A stretch of DNA of 64,000 bases from Sipunculus nudus (taxonomy: Eukaryota; Annelida; Sipuncula; Golfingiida; Sipunculidae): assembly GCA_026874595.1 (NCBI GenBank), contig CM049310.1, positions 47,753,058-47,817,057 on the forward strand. The letters are read 5' to 3'. The position numbers and the translations under genes were made by a program. The notes below the pieces were generated by a model, which was given only the letters and a program-made list of their open reading frames with translations, did no database searches and had not been told where the DNA came from. Of this stretch, positions 43,820-56,400 are shown piece by piece (within the stretch, counting starts at the first letter, position 1; every line of letters begins with the position of its first letter).

Positions 43820-46800
43820 CTGAATTTTGAAATGCGGCATTAGCTTTTCCTAAAAGCAGACGTATGCGAAGGTCATTTGTTCACGGCCTTTTAATATTTT
43901 GCTCTCAAAATTTATCTAGTTATTGGCTTACACAATTATATATTTTTCGACGAGAAGCGATATGATTTAAGCCTGACATATTGACGTTTGTCTTTGTGAA
44001 ATAAAGTTTAAAATGTAAAAACAAAACATATATAATGTAGCCGGCCAAGACCGCTTCATCTGTGTGATTTTGAATAAAATATACATTTGCAATCTTTACC
44101 AACAGATATAATAAATTCATAAGATAACATCATTGCATGCATGCGGATTTTCATTTACGATCGCAATACATTTTATGTATGTTTCAATAATGTGGTTTTG
44201 AACATTTGAATTTTTATGAATGTTGGATACCTTTAATTCTCATTGTACGGGAATCTATTAATTTTAGCTTTACCTATATAGAGTTTCTCCTTAACCTTTT
44301 TAATTATGGTTACAATCAAACATAGCTCATGATTGTAAGTATCATCACTTATGCCTTTAACTAAAATTAATGACGAATATCACGTTTTCCCCCGTATACC
44401 ATGTAAAAAAAAAAAAGAATTTAAATGGCGCTTCATGATGCATGGGCAATCGGATATACATTTATACCATGCAAGCACTAGCCATCGGGTGCATGATATC
44501 TCTTGGTTTTATATAGGAAGTCTATATAATTTAAATGCAAATAGCATATATCATCATGAAATGTGAAACGATTATAAGCATTAATTACTCCCCCCCCCCC
44601 GCCATCTCTATCTGAAAAAGAATATATATACATGCAGTCCATACCTTTTTACGTGCTGCTTATATTAAGGCTGATTCATTTTCGATGTCGTATTTTCTGT
44701 TTCTTTTACAAATAAAGAAAATTATAGGAAAATGTTTTCCCAGTTTTCTTTAACTGAAGAAGAACATTTTTAAACTATATCGCCAGGTGTTTCATAATTT
44801 AAACTATAGATGATTTGCTTAATAATTTAAAAACCTGAATGAAATTCCGCGCTTTGTGTAGATTTAATATTTTTTTATATATCTATTGTGTATATTGTGT
44901 AATTAAAAAAATGTCATATTCTATGACTACGGTAAGCTATTCTTTTCTCGTGCAGAAAAGTAAGAATCGTAAAACAAACTAATATAAGGATCGTAGCGTT
45001 CCTATAAATCTCTACTGTAAAGGGAATATTTCGATATATAGGGAAGGGCATATAAAGATTATAGGTGTACCGTTTCAAGTGTAGCTGTTTATGAAAATGT
45101 GGAATGGGAGCTTGAAGTGAGATTGGAAGCTGATCCTGACGGTGAGCTGGTTGTGTCGGCTGGACATGATTAGCCCTGTTTGTTTAAGACCTCTCCAGCC
45201 GGACGCAGACCTGTTATGCTAAGACCCGGAGCGGTTAGCGTACAAATGGAACGCTCCTCTAATGAGGGTCGGGTTCCCGCTGACCGCGGATGTTTCTCGG
45301 AGGGAGCCTGGCTTTGTTAGTGATGGTTACGGGAGCCATATTGCACCTCGGGAGGCACCCCCCGCCGTAGAACGGTTATTCCCAGTGGGTGGCCGCGTAT
45401 AGATCTCTAATCAGCGGGCTGGGGTAGCTTAGCTTACAGTCTCATTTAAGATGACACAACAACCGACGTGTGCTGTGAGATGCAACCACCTTGCTATTTT
45501 TCCATTAGCCGCGAAATGTGCACCTACGTAACGAGCGGGAACCTCATCATCCGTGACGTCATCCGTGACGTAACACGTCTCACTTCAAAGACGTTTCTAC
45601 CAGGATCATCAAATCTCCGTTTTGTCAAATGCTAATTCGCTCACGTCTTTCCGATTTTGATTCAATGCCTGTGAAAAAGGCGGGTTTTAACGCAGAACAA
45701 TGAACGTGCACGGAGTAAGATATGTGGTGTAAACTGTCCTTGCAGCTGCTCTATACATGTGACCGGACTATAACGTATTACCGGCATACCGCACACTATA
45801 CACACAGCTGTCTTCGTGTACAGTACCCCTCCCACAACCGCCCCCTTCTCTTTGATCTGACCGCTCTGGTAAGCATCCGAGTCATCTATACTATCCTTGA
45901 ATTTTTAATTAAGATATTATAAAGATTTAACGCTTAAATCCTATCCCTTGCTTGGGAAGGAATGGCACTTTTCTCAGCTACAGAAATCTAAATACTTACA
46001 CACACTTTATAGAAAAGTATACATGTGAGATTTACGGCACTTTCAAAGGATTATCTGATTCAATCCCCTTTTCACTATTAATGCTTTCATTATATAGTCT
46101 CAGTTCTTGGCATGCAGTTTATGCGGCATACATATATGGGTATACGAATATGTACTCATTATACGTACAAAATATATGGTATTTATTATAGTTGTAGGAA
46201 TTGCGCGTAAAAATCATATTCGATGATTAAAAAAAAAAAGATCGATTATTAATCGTCTTTTTTATGCACATTCTATATAACCATGAAATTTGCTGTATAG
46301 AATTATACTTTTAAAAATTCAGTCCAACTTTTAAATGACGTTAGCTGAAAGTTCAAGGTAACAGCCATTTTGATAACGCTTGCTCACTGTACAAGGTTAA
46401 GTTTCAATGCTGTCCATGGCTTTGTGTCCCAAATTTATACACCTCTGACAGGTTTAAATATTTTTTTTTGTTTCTGGGTAATATGCATGACCATTTTTCT
46501 GGATAATATACATGTGCATACATAATCATTTGTGATTGATCATTCAAAATGCAACCGATTTTATCGAGTTTATAAAAAAAACCCGACCAATCAGCGATAT
46601 AATCGATTAATTGGAACACCACTATATAGTATTTACTGACATGATATAGTGTTCATATACTCTTGAAATCAATATATTTATCACATCATGAGATGTGAAA
46701 TTGAAAGTCCAGTGCTTAAAATGCTATATGAAAGTTCAGATGAAGCAGTAAAAAATGATGGAACTGAAGAGAGCGGAATTCTATAGTAATTTTTTTGTGT

Positions 46801-46840
46801 AATTAAAAAGTTTCAAGATACACACTTTATATCCACGCAA
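43820..46840. other. Intergenic DNA with a CRE-containing GC island
   Basis: A GC-richer island at about 45.10-45.60 kb contains TGACGTCA at 45554-45561 and a second half-match, GTGACGTAA, directly after it. The rest is AT-rich. No gene is recognised. Confidence 0.5.
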
Positions 46841-46842
46841 TC

Positions 46843-46846
<4 letters not shown>

Positions 46847-46892
<46 letters not shown>
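46847..46892. repeat. (TA)n microsatellite
   Basis: About 22 TA units. Confidence 0.93.
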
Positions 46893-46898
<6 letters not shown>

Positions 46899-46899
46899 C

Positions 46900-49190
46900 A
46901 TTCAAACGCATGCATGTTATGCATTTTTTCTTTGAAGTTTTACCCTATTTCATGAATTATATTTATTATTTTTACCATCGCTGTTCTGAATATACTCTGT
47001 GTATGATCATGATATTTAGTTTTTCAGGTTCGCAATGGTGTGTGCATTATTGAAAACTCTTTGCCGCAGTTATAGAACTTATAGGGTCTTTCATTCTTTA
47101 ACTAAAAAAAAATCATGCATTCATAGCTGAATATATATAACTAATATCCTTTCACATTATAGACACATCATATACATGTATAGCATTAATTTTATACATG
47201 TAAACAACACTTCTTATATCATTTATTTTTAATGAAAATGAGAGAACCACATACAAGCTCAATTATATAAGTTGCAGCCATGCACAAAGAGTCAATGTAT
47301 ACATGCATGCAACATCTTTTTGTAACATGGTTTAACAATTTATAAAATACAATGAAAATTGCACTGCATGCACGCGTTGCATCAGTTATATCATTCTTGT
47401 CTTCAACGATTGATTTTCCTTTAAATAAAAATCATTAAGATAAACGAAACTTTAAAGAAGATATAATTCAATTAATCTGGTGAAAGTTACATAAAATTTA
47501 AGAGCCTTATATATATTAGAATATATACATATATTAATTCTGTTTATACTATATACGCAAAAAAAATATGTACCATATAACTTCTATACCTTTTCCTTAA
47601 TTATTCTGCTGAATTATAAATTATGTAAATTAAATAATGTTTCTGTTTACAATCATTTTTGCATTTTCTCGATTTCTTTTAGCTATGCTAAAAAGTTCAT
47701 ATAAATATACGTTATCGCGGGAACATTGATGAATGTATATTTTAATTCGCTTTTTTAAATCAAAAACGGGGAAATCAGTATCTCAATGATGTATGTTCAG
47801 TGACATTTCTATTTTGAAGTATTTCACAGCTTTATGCAGATTGGGATAAATCTTATATATGAAATAAATTAATTCCCTAAATTAATTTATACCGACTTTG
47901 TATATATGTTTACTCGGTATGCGCCATCTGCTGGGTGGTATATATGTACCAAGCAGTTTATCTGTAGATCTATATATACAGAGTTCCCAGTAACACTGAA
48001 AATGAACACCGTGCATATGCGTATTATTGGAGATTTAACTAAATACCAGGATTTTTGGCCTTGTCGGTAACTTCACATCTCTCATTTTAGATCTTCTAGG
48101 GATTTTATAAGGATCAAGGAGTGGACGCCGCATGTGTAATGATATACCTGCATCTGTCCTTTCTCTGAAAACGTGCATGCAGATTTAAGATTAAGATCTG
48201 TATATCTATAAGCCTAAACAAAACATGCACATCATTTTCTCAACCCTTGAAATTTAGCCCGTAAGCCACAGTTATATTAACCCTACATATAGATATGTTT
48301 AATGTATTATTTCGGTTTTCATATACTCTTCACTTAATCGCCATATATATAATTTAATTCAATTGACCTTTCATCGCCTCATTATATGCATGTGGGTGAA
48401 TATGCACTGACCTCTGTATATATTATAAGCTCGTTCTAAGTCGGATTTTGTTATGCACATTTGAATACAATCGTTTGATATACTCACACATGCGCTTTAA
48501 TGTCGGTTTTAAGTTTAAGACCACAACAGTTCATAGTCAATGAACGGTTATAAAGTTTCAGGTTCATGTTAAAATAATATTATGATGACGATAATATAAA
48601 GACAATAATGATGAAAATAATGGTCGACTATATTTACAATTGGCACCCTATATGTGTTTTCCTCACACTTACATGCATTCATGCATGCACACGCACAAAC
48701 TGGCATATTCACGTAAAGGATGATGTAGTTATATTGTGCAAGTTTTACTAAAACATGACTCTGCATATATAAAATAGTTTATTCTAATATCTATATATAT
48801 AAGTTATATTTCCTTCAGAAAAAAATGTATTATTGGATGACATCATATTCTAATCTAATCTAATACTTATAAAAGGAATTCGGTTCACGTTTGTTCGCAA
48901 TGTTCTCTAAAACCGCGTTGTGTACAATACTGTGCCATACATCATTTTAATGGTTATTATCCCCTCATTGACATAGGCGATATGAAAATAAATAATTTTT
49001 AATGTACATATAATTTTGAGTGAATTTTCCGTTTTTTTACCGAGTACAGCCGAACTGCCTTCGGCAATCACCGGAATGCATGCATCGTGGTCACTCAACC
49101 TCTATCACTAAGGACTATTGTTCATATGAATAACGCTTGCTTTCAAAGAGGGATTTGACCCATGTGCGTGGTCAGTAAAAGAGAAAAAAA
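46900..49190. other. AT-rich intergenic DNA
   Basis: Very AT-rich with several TGCATGCA octamers. No gene or clear element is recognised. Confidence 0.5.
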
Positions 49191-49194
49191 CACA

Positions 49195-49420
49195 TGTTTC
49201 TCGCTTTATGAAAGGGAGAGTTCAACCCAGGAGGATTAATGACAAAACCTACTTCAAGGTCCCCATTTCAGAAACAAAAGGGCTGGGATGGGTTGGGGTG
49301 GTTGCGGGGGTTTCAGGCCTCAAAATTTGTCTGATACGATGAAAAAAGGGTGACGGTGGCTGAAAATAGGATACGGACCCACTGCATGGAGTCCCGTTTG
49401 GGTCCGCTTCTGCTACTTAC
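49195..49420. mobile_element. GGATCC-type short element, decayed copy
   Basis: Shares AACCCAGGAGGATTAATGAC, AAGGTCCCCATTTCAG and GGGTCCGCTTCTG with the copy at 31141-31361, but the ends are eroded. Confidence 0.5.
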
Positions 49421-50010
49421 GATGTATATACCTATTTCTGTTTCCTTCTTCAGAAACAGTTTCCTTGCAACGTACATTTAATTAATCTGTCATGTGTTCC
49501 TTACATCAACCTATTCTTTATACGTCTAACGATAGAAACCAGTCAAATATCAACGAAACACTGTGTGCCTCCGCGTCTCATTCCGGTTCGCAATGTAAAC
49601 CATCACTGACCAGGTCTTCAAGGTAAACAAACTATGATTTTTGCCACGAGCACAGCGCCACAAAATAACAGTAAAAAAATATTTGTACATATCGTATTCA
49701 GAGAGTGTCCCACTGAAAATCTATATTTTCTTTTAACTTTTATAATAAAAAATGAGCCAAGATTCAACATCTCAGTAAATATATCTCCCAAACCCCGGTA
49801 AAAAGCCCGGTATACCGGGTTTATCAGCTAGTAAGTATAATATGTAAATGTACATACACTTTAGAAAGCCATATTGCCGAATTAATTGTTATTATAAAGT
49901 GCGCGTTGGGGAAATGTCCTTTAATCATTACCACCTAATCAAAACCCTCCCAGCTGCCCTTGTACCGTGTTTTCTTTGCATGTAAGACGATTCCATGCAT
50001 GCAAAACTGT

Positions 50011-50011
<1 letters not shown>

Positions 50012-50062
<51 letters not shown>
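50012..50062. repeat. (TA)n microsatellite
   Basis: About 25 TA units. Confidence 0.95.
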
Positions 50063-50063
<1 letters not shown>

Positions 50064-50275
50064 CTGTACAAGTAAAATATTGCATATATGGAGCCGATAC
50101 AATAAAAATAACCCTCAATTTATTTTTTTCAGACGTTTAAAATTAAGCTTTTTGCCATTCATTTTATGCTTACTTTACAGGCTGTTGCCGGTATAAGTGA
50201 TATTGCCTATATTTCATATACAAATATCCTTGTGGCTGGTACAATATAGAAGCCCTCTAATACAGAGCTAAAGTA

Positions 50276-51298
50276 GGCTATTTACCTGTACAGGTGTAGC
50301 AGGCAAGAATAACCCCCTTAGATTTTATACCCGAGTATATCTATTTATATATAAAATCCCGCCCAGCAAAAAATATACCCGGGGTATAAAATGGGATAGA
50401 ATAGATTATACCCCGGGGTATGATTTGTTCTAGTCTATACTTTATACCCCCTTAGGCTAAATTATACCCTCCCCTGTTGTTTTTATTGCTGCAATTTATT
50501 CCTTAAAAATTGTAGTTTTTTACGAAATGACATTTAATGAAAAATTTAATGTAATTATCGAGTATAAGTGAATGATAGCCAAGACGATCGGCATGTTAGT
50601 GTGTAGAATCGCGTTACTATATAACAGTGTTATGTCTCTTGATTTTCTGAAATTACATCATCATCTGATGGGGGACTCCCAATCAATTCAAACCTACAAC
50701 AAAATATCCACATTTAAACGCACTCTAGATGAAAATAGTAACATGATGTATCAAAGTAAACAAAAGTATATAGGCCTAAAAGTACAGTGCTAATGTAGTT
50801 TCAAATGAATAAATTATGGCTTAAGTTAAGGAAGTTACTAAATATGTTATTCTCTATATACTATAGTATATCTTTTTTTCGTATCAATACTAGTATTGTA
50901 AGATTTTTCGTGACAGTGTCTGAATTAAACTAACATTTAAATTCACACATTTCTCAGATATCATGGATATACAAATGGATGAATGATCCATTGTTTGGAG
51001 TAGCTCTTAATCCTATTAATATGATATTTAATCATGTGTGACGATAGAACATAGATATTATAAATAAATTATAAGTTTATGTATGTTTTAAATACTGTTG
51101 AACAAATGGATCTCCACATCTGGCATGATATAAGTCAGTTTCTGTGATTCGTGTGAGGGGTATAAACTCAACTGGAGGGGTATAAAACAGACTGGGCTAG
51201 AATATACCCCGGGGTATATTCCTGCCTAAGCTGAAATATTCCCGGGTATAAACTGGGCAGGGGTTATAATCTGGCCTGTAACACCGGCAAAAATAGCC
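50276..51298. mobile_element. Foldback element with TATACCCCGGGGTATA palindromes
   Basis: The left end GGCTATTTACCTGTACAGGT and the right end (minus strand) GGCTATTTTTGCCGGTGTTA are inverted, and the similarity continues through ACAGGC/GCAGGC, AATAACCCCC and TTTATACCCG. Both ends carry CCCCGGGG palindromes; that at 51201-51220 is a perfect 20-mer, AATATACCCCGGGGTATATT. The centre is AT-rich with no transposase ORF. No target duplication is obvious. Confidence 0.75.
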
Positions 51299-51479
51299 AC
51301 TGTGTTAAAAAAATTATGAGCAAAGTGGAAAATCTACCGTTGGAGGACGCCACTGAACGGTTCTTCAGTCAAGAGTTCGCTTGCAGCGAAAGCGCCATCT
51401 TTCAGTGACAATGTGAATTAAACCGAATCGAACTTTTTATTTTTCCACTATCCCAACTAAAGACAGTAAGGCCATTTAT

Positions 51480-51890
51480 ACCTCTTTTAAATACAATGTA
51501 TTTAATTATTCTTGAAAATCTCACAAACGGGTAATTGATTTCTCTGTATCATTTCACTTACAGGAAGTGTAATAAATCACTTTGGAACAACTCACTTATG
51601 GGCAGTGTAATTAATTACTCACCATCGCACTTACATTTAGTGTTATTAATTACTCTGGGCCATCTCACTTACAGGCAATGTAATCAGTTAGTATAGACCA
51701 TTTCAATTACATTCAGGTGTTTCAATTACACTGGACCATCTCACTTACAGGTAGTGTAATTAATTACTCCTCAACGTCTCACTTACAGGAAATACAATTA
51801 ATTTGGACCATCTCGCTTACAGACAGTGTAATTAATTACTCTGGACCATCTTACTTACATACAGCGTAATTAAATACACTAGGGCCTATG
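51480..51890. repeat. Minisatellite with unit of about 50 bp
   Basis: About eight degenerate units of the form GACCATCTCACTTACAGGCA followed by GTGTAATTAATTACTCTG. Confidence 0.85.
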
Positions 51891-52064
51891 TACATTGAAA
51901 CTTCGAAGTTTTACGCAGTCAATTCTACTAGTTAAAGCCCCCCCCCCCCCTCTACCCTTTCATACGTCCATCCGGATGGCAGACCAATATAGGTTTCCAA
52001 GTTCCAAGTTAATGCTCCTTTCGGGTGAATGTAAAAGGTCCATTTATAATATGTATGTACGTGT

Positions 52065-52740
52065 GTATATACGTGTGTATATATGTATGCATGTATGTCC
52101 GTCTGTTTGTCTGAATGTATGTATTCTAGTCGTAGGAGTAATTAATACGAAACATATATCCGTTCCTGAGTAAACATTGTGAAAATAAGACTCTTCCCTG
52201 TAGTGAATGCAATGCATCAAAAAGCACCGTAGTGGTGCCATCTTGCAACTAGAGAACAAACTAATATGTGTGTAACTTGTGTGAAACTATGCAGTTGCGA
52301 ATTATTCGGCGAGTCCTGAATATTTTCATTGATTCAATAAGATATAAACATGAACACCTGTATCGTTTTTTTTGTATATATGAAGCTGAAGCGGGCTATA
52401 TACGCCGAGACCTGAACCGTGCCCAGGTATATACGTGTGTAATAAGTATGCATGTATGTCCGTCTGTTTGTCTGTATGTATGTATTCTAGTCGTAGGAGT
52501 ACTTAATACGAAACATATATCCGTTCCTGAGTAATAAACCTTGTGAAAATAAGACTTCTCCGTAGTGAATGCATCGCATCAAAAAGCACCGTAGTGGTGC
52601 CATCTGGCAACTAGAGAACAAACTAATATGTGTGTAACTTGTGTGAAACTATGCAGTTGCGAATCATTCGAACACCTGTATCTTTTTTTTGTATGAAGCT
52701 TAAGCGGGCTATATACGCCCTGAACCTGAACCGTGCCCAG
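52065..52740. repeat. Tandem duplication of about 360 bp
   Basis: The segment from GCATGTATGTCCGTCTGTTT to ACCTGAACCGTGCCCAG occurs twice in a row (offset 361 bp), nearly identical, with a small deletion in the second copy. It includes the palindromic GGCACCACTACGGTGC on the minus strand. High identity suggests a recent event. Confidence 0.85.
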
Positions 52741-52765
52741 CCCCCCCCCCCCCCCCCCCCCCCCC
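52741..52765. repeat. Poly-C tract, 25 C
   Basis: Longest C homopolymer in the window, at the end of the tandem duplication and followed by an (AC)n run. Confidence 0.95.
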
Positions 52766-52959
52766 ACACACACACCGTTCAGTGGGTTTGAGCAAAGCGA
52801 CATTTTCTGTGTGTCGTTATACAATTGAAACCCACTTATATGTTGGAAACCCACACAAGTTCTTTCCCCAATTGTTTTCTAATAAAAATGAATGATTTTT
52901 TCCCCTTTTTTTATGTGTCTGCGTAAACGTTATTTTTCTTTAGTGACGTATTAATCTGT

Positions 52960-53230
52960 GTTTCTTTGCCGTGGCTAAATATCCCGGTTTGGAGGGATAT
53001 TCCGGTTATGGTACCTCTGACTGGGACTTCCGCTTGGATTTGGGCTATCTACCTAGTGACACCCTGACTTGCTCAGTCGATTCAGTGACTTAATCAGTAA
53101 TCACTCCCGCTGACAGCCACCAGGACTTGCTCTTGTTGTACCCGCAACGTTTCTGACAGGTACTGCCACCTGCCGGCAAATAATATAACTATTTCTCTAA
53201 GCGGCGAGCTGTGTCGTTGGTGATCACTTG
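52960..53230. other. GC-richer intergenic island
   Basis: More GC-rich than the flanks, with CTGACAGCCACC and ACTGCCACCTGCC phrases. No ORF of note. Confidence 0.35.
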
Positions 53231-54239
53231 AAATATATCAATTGATGCATGGGATCACGTTTAATGTTACACATTTTAGTGATAAACATAAATACTAACG
53301 CCCTGACATCGTTTCACTGCTGTGTGTCATGCCAGCTATTCAAGACATGACATACTGAGTTGAATTTACACAGGCGAACTTGTGTGACCGTGTATTTATA
53401 AAATGCATGGCCCCATACATAGTAGTCCGGCAGTCAAACCCTCGATTTTGAGTGAGCGTGCATTCGAGTCCGCATAAAATGTTTTTGCAGATTCATGACC
53501 TGTGGGTTCTACTTATTAATATTAGAGAGGGTGTCACCCTGACACCTATTAGCAGTTTGCATAAAACCGAACAATATACAAATTAGCCGTCGCCATTATT
53601 AGAACTTCTAGTTTTGCCCATAACTCCCTGGAATCTTCACCTATCTTAGAGATCAAGGTGTCTACCCCATGTTTTCATGGTCAAGGATTATGATGAACCG
53701 TTTCAAATTAACATTCAATGATTTTTAATATGCAAATTAGCCGTCGCTATTATTGGGACTTCCAGTTTTGCTCATATATCTCTTGAACCTTGTCCAGTCT
53801 TAGAGATAAAGCTGTCTATACCCATATTTTCATGGTAAAGGATTTTAATGAACGGTTTCAAAATCTTTATGTAAATTAGCAGCTTTAGTTCTGTTCTGTC
53901 TTAAAAACTAAAATGACTACAATCCAAATTTTCACTACAATCCAAAATTTAGAATTGCAAATTAATTATTTTTTTACAACTGAAAATGTTGTGTGTGTGG
54001 TATTAGTGTATGTCTTTGACATTTGCATCTGCTATTTTAAAGTATTGTGTTTTAGGTCTCAAAAGGCCGTGATGATGGCAAATTGAGGGGTTATAAGACT
54101 ACTAAAGTGATCAGCCAATTGGCATGTTATCAATGAATCAAGTGAAAGTGGTAACTGAAGTTGTCATAAAAAATGAAAGGTTATCATAAATGAGCTAAAT
54201 CATAAAAATAAGCTTATGCATTCATTAATATTAACCCCT

Positions 54240-54405
54240 TTCACACAGACAATGCCCAATATCGGAGAGCTAGGATATCCGATAATCTTCCCTCTTATTT
54301 TAAAACTCTGGTGAAAGTCCGGCATTGGCTTTCGAACCCATACCTGCCGGTGCAAAAAGATAGTAGTCAAACACGCTATCCACTAGACCACCGGGACTGG
54401 CTTCC
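54240..54405 (-). mobile_element. tRNA-derived SINE or tRNA relic
   Basis: The minus strand from about 54405 reads CCGGTGGTCTAGTGGATAGC (A-box TGGTCTAGTGG), then GGTATGGGTTCGAAAGCC (B-box). The anticodon arm is distorted by extra bases, so this is not a working tRNA. A non-tRNA tail ending near TTAATATTAATG suggests a SINE. No target duplication was found. Confidence 0.55.
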
Positions 54406-55183
54406 GATGGGAATATATACTTATAATTGATGCCATATAAACACGGCGAAATAGTTAATTTATGAAACAGGATTATAGAGTAACGCGTATGTTTATGACA
54501 GAATGTTGTTCCATGCGTTATTTCACATATTAAATGTATACCTGCAGCTTAGTGCTATTTCCATTTAATAAAAATAAACGATTTATTCTCATTGCCTTCA
54601 ACGTTTAAAACCATTTTGTGCGTGAAATGGGTAAATATAGCATTTCAATTGAAGATCATTATTCGAATTGCTTACACTGCATAGAACTGCCAGTGTCAGA
54701 TTTAATGGTATTTAATCAGATTTAAAGATGTGCGGCTGCAGAAAAAAGTATATTTTTTTTGGGGGGGGGGGGGGGGGGGGGGATGCATTCACTATTTGTA
54801 GATTTCTTGCTACTACTAGGTTTAAAATATGAGTTAATAAGATAATTAAAAAAGTAGCTGCTATTGGACCTTTCAAATCTTAAACCCAGGAGCATCAGGG
54901 GGCACTGCCAACTGAACTCCTGTCATGGCATAGTCCATTTAACTGATTCGCAAACCATGAACGACTAGTGAAAAGGCATTCGAACCGATTAAGATTTCAG
55001 GAATTTAAATGTTGATGGTTTTATGCATTTTTTTTCAACAAAATGCCATGAACATCCCTCAGGATTTAATTCGAGTACCAAATCTAAAGTTTGCTAAACT
55101 TATTTTTTTTCTAATTGTAAATTAATGTTCTTTGCTAGATGGAATAAGAATGCTATTTCAAGCCAAATCAATCTGTAACCGCT

Positions 55184-55400
55184 TATGAAAGCCAACAAAA
55201 CAGGACGGCAAAGAAGCAGACCTGGAAACAGATTGAGACACTGGTGAACAACCCGCCTTAAAATGCCACAAGGACTGTGTTTCGTCCTATATACAAGAAA
55301 GACAAAAAAAATTGAAATGATGATAGAGGACACCCCGAAGAAGCCCTTACCAGTGAACAGCGTTGCTGATTTTATACAACCACAGAAAACCTTAGGAAAC
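55184..55400 (+). pseudogene. Possible transposon protein remnant
   Basis: Broken frames on the plus strand contain an RTAKKQTWKQIETLVNNPP-like stretch and a downstream CHKDCVSSYI-like piece, with stops in between. It looks like decayed coding sequence, but I cannot name the family. Confidence 0.2.
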
Positions 55401-55599
55401 ATTTGCTTATTCAGCAGAGTGCCTTGAATTCTTTAAAGGATTCTTGAATTCTGAATGCTTGGGGCTTGCCTTTGTCTGGCGCGAATGTAGGACGTTTCGG
55501 ACAGATCAATATTATTTTCAGAAAATGACCCTTTGTTGTTATAATTGTTAGTGTTTCAATGTACCATTATCATTAAACATATGGGTACATTAAAACACT

Positions 55600-56400
55600 A
55601 TAAATAGAATGCAGCTACTGCACTGAGTGAAATCCAAACCATTTGAACAAACTTGAGAGGGCTCGCCTCGGGGATCATTTCTGCAAAATACTGAACAATT
55701 TGGCTGGACAAAAAGAAGACGTTTAAAGGTTTTTCAGCTTTTTCCATATAAAATCTAAGTAAATGCAGATATCAAAAAAAAAAATAAAAAAGCTGAATCC
55801 CAAAACATTTGATAAGTGACAGATTATTGCATAAAATCTGGGAATGTAAGCTCCTGCTATTCCTGAGAAATTATGGGTTAATGTACAGATGACCGATGAC
55901 CCCCGTACAAAAAAGGTCAAAGCAGGTGGCGCCACCAATGCCTGAATTTCACATAAGACTCATGTGACCAACACTGGCATAATTTTGGTGATGATAGCTC
56001 CAGCCGTTTCTGAGATTGTCATTTTAGTATACTTTTTTGGACAGTTGACCAAGTTCAACTTCCTATAACTCGACTAAAATTCACCGAACTTGAACCATTC
56101 GGACAAACTTGAGAGAGAAGGTATAAGAGATTATTTCTGTGAAATATTGAACAATTTGGCTGGACCGTTTCGGAGAAGAAGATTTTAAAAGTTTTTTTTT
56201 AGCTTTTTCTCTATAAAATCTAAGAAAATGCGGTTAACCAAAAAATAAGCAAAATCCAATAGAGTTTTTCAGATGGCTATTTTTTTGCATAAAATTTCGT
56301 GATGCTAGCTCCTGTTGTTTTCGAGATAGTATGGGTAAACATTCAGACGACGGACGACGGACGACGCCACGCCATCGCATTAGCTCACAGGGTCGCTAAA
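55600..56400 (-). mobile_element. Mollusc-type dispersed repeat, minus orientation
   Basis: Two units of about 470 bp share ACCATTTGAACAAACTTGAG, TGAACAATTTGGCTGGAC, CCTGAGAAATTATGGGTTAA and a CAGGTGGCGCCACC palindrome. The element ends with GACGACGGACGACGGACGAC and TTAGCTCACAGGGTCG, the complement of its head. Homologous units are at 62880-63400. Confidence 0.7.

Noticed and set aside
53441-53495. Plus-strand GCATTCGAGTCCG, a B-box-like word
   Set aside because: No matching A-box or cloverleaf could be drawn.
55100-55402. 100-codon hydrophobic minus-strand open frame
   Set aside because: It is antisense to the possible transposon remnant, with no start context or partner exon. The hydrophobicity reflects T-rich codons.
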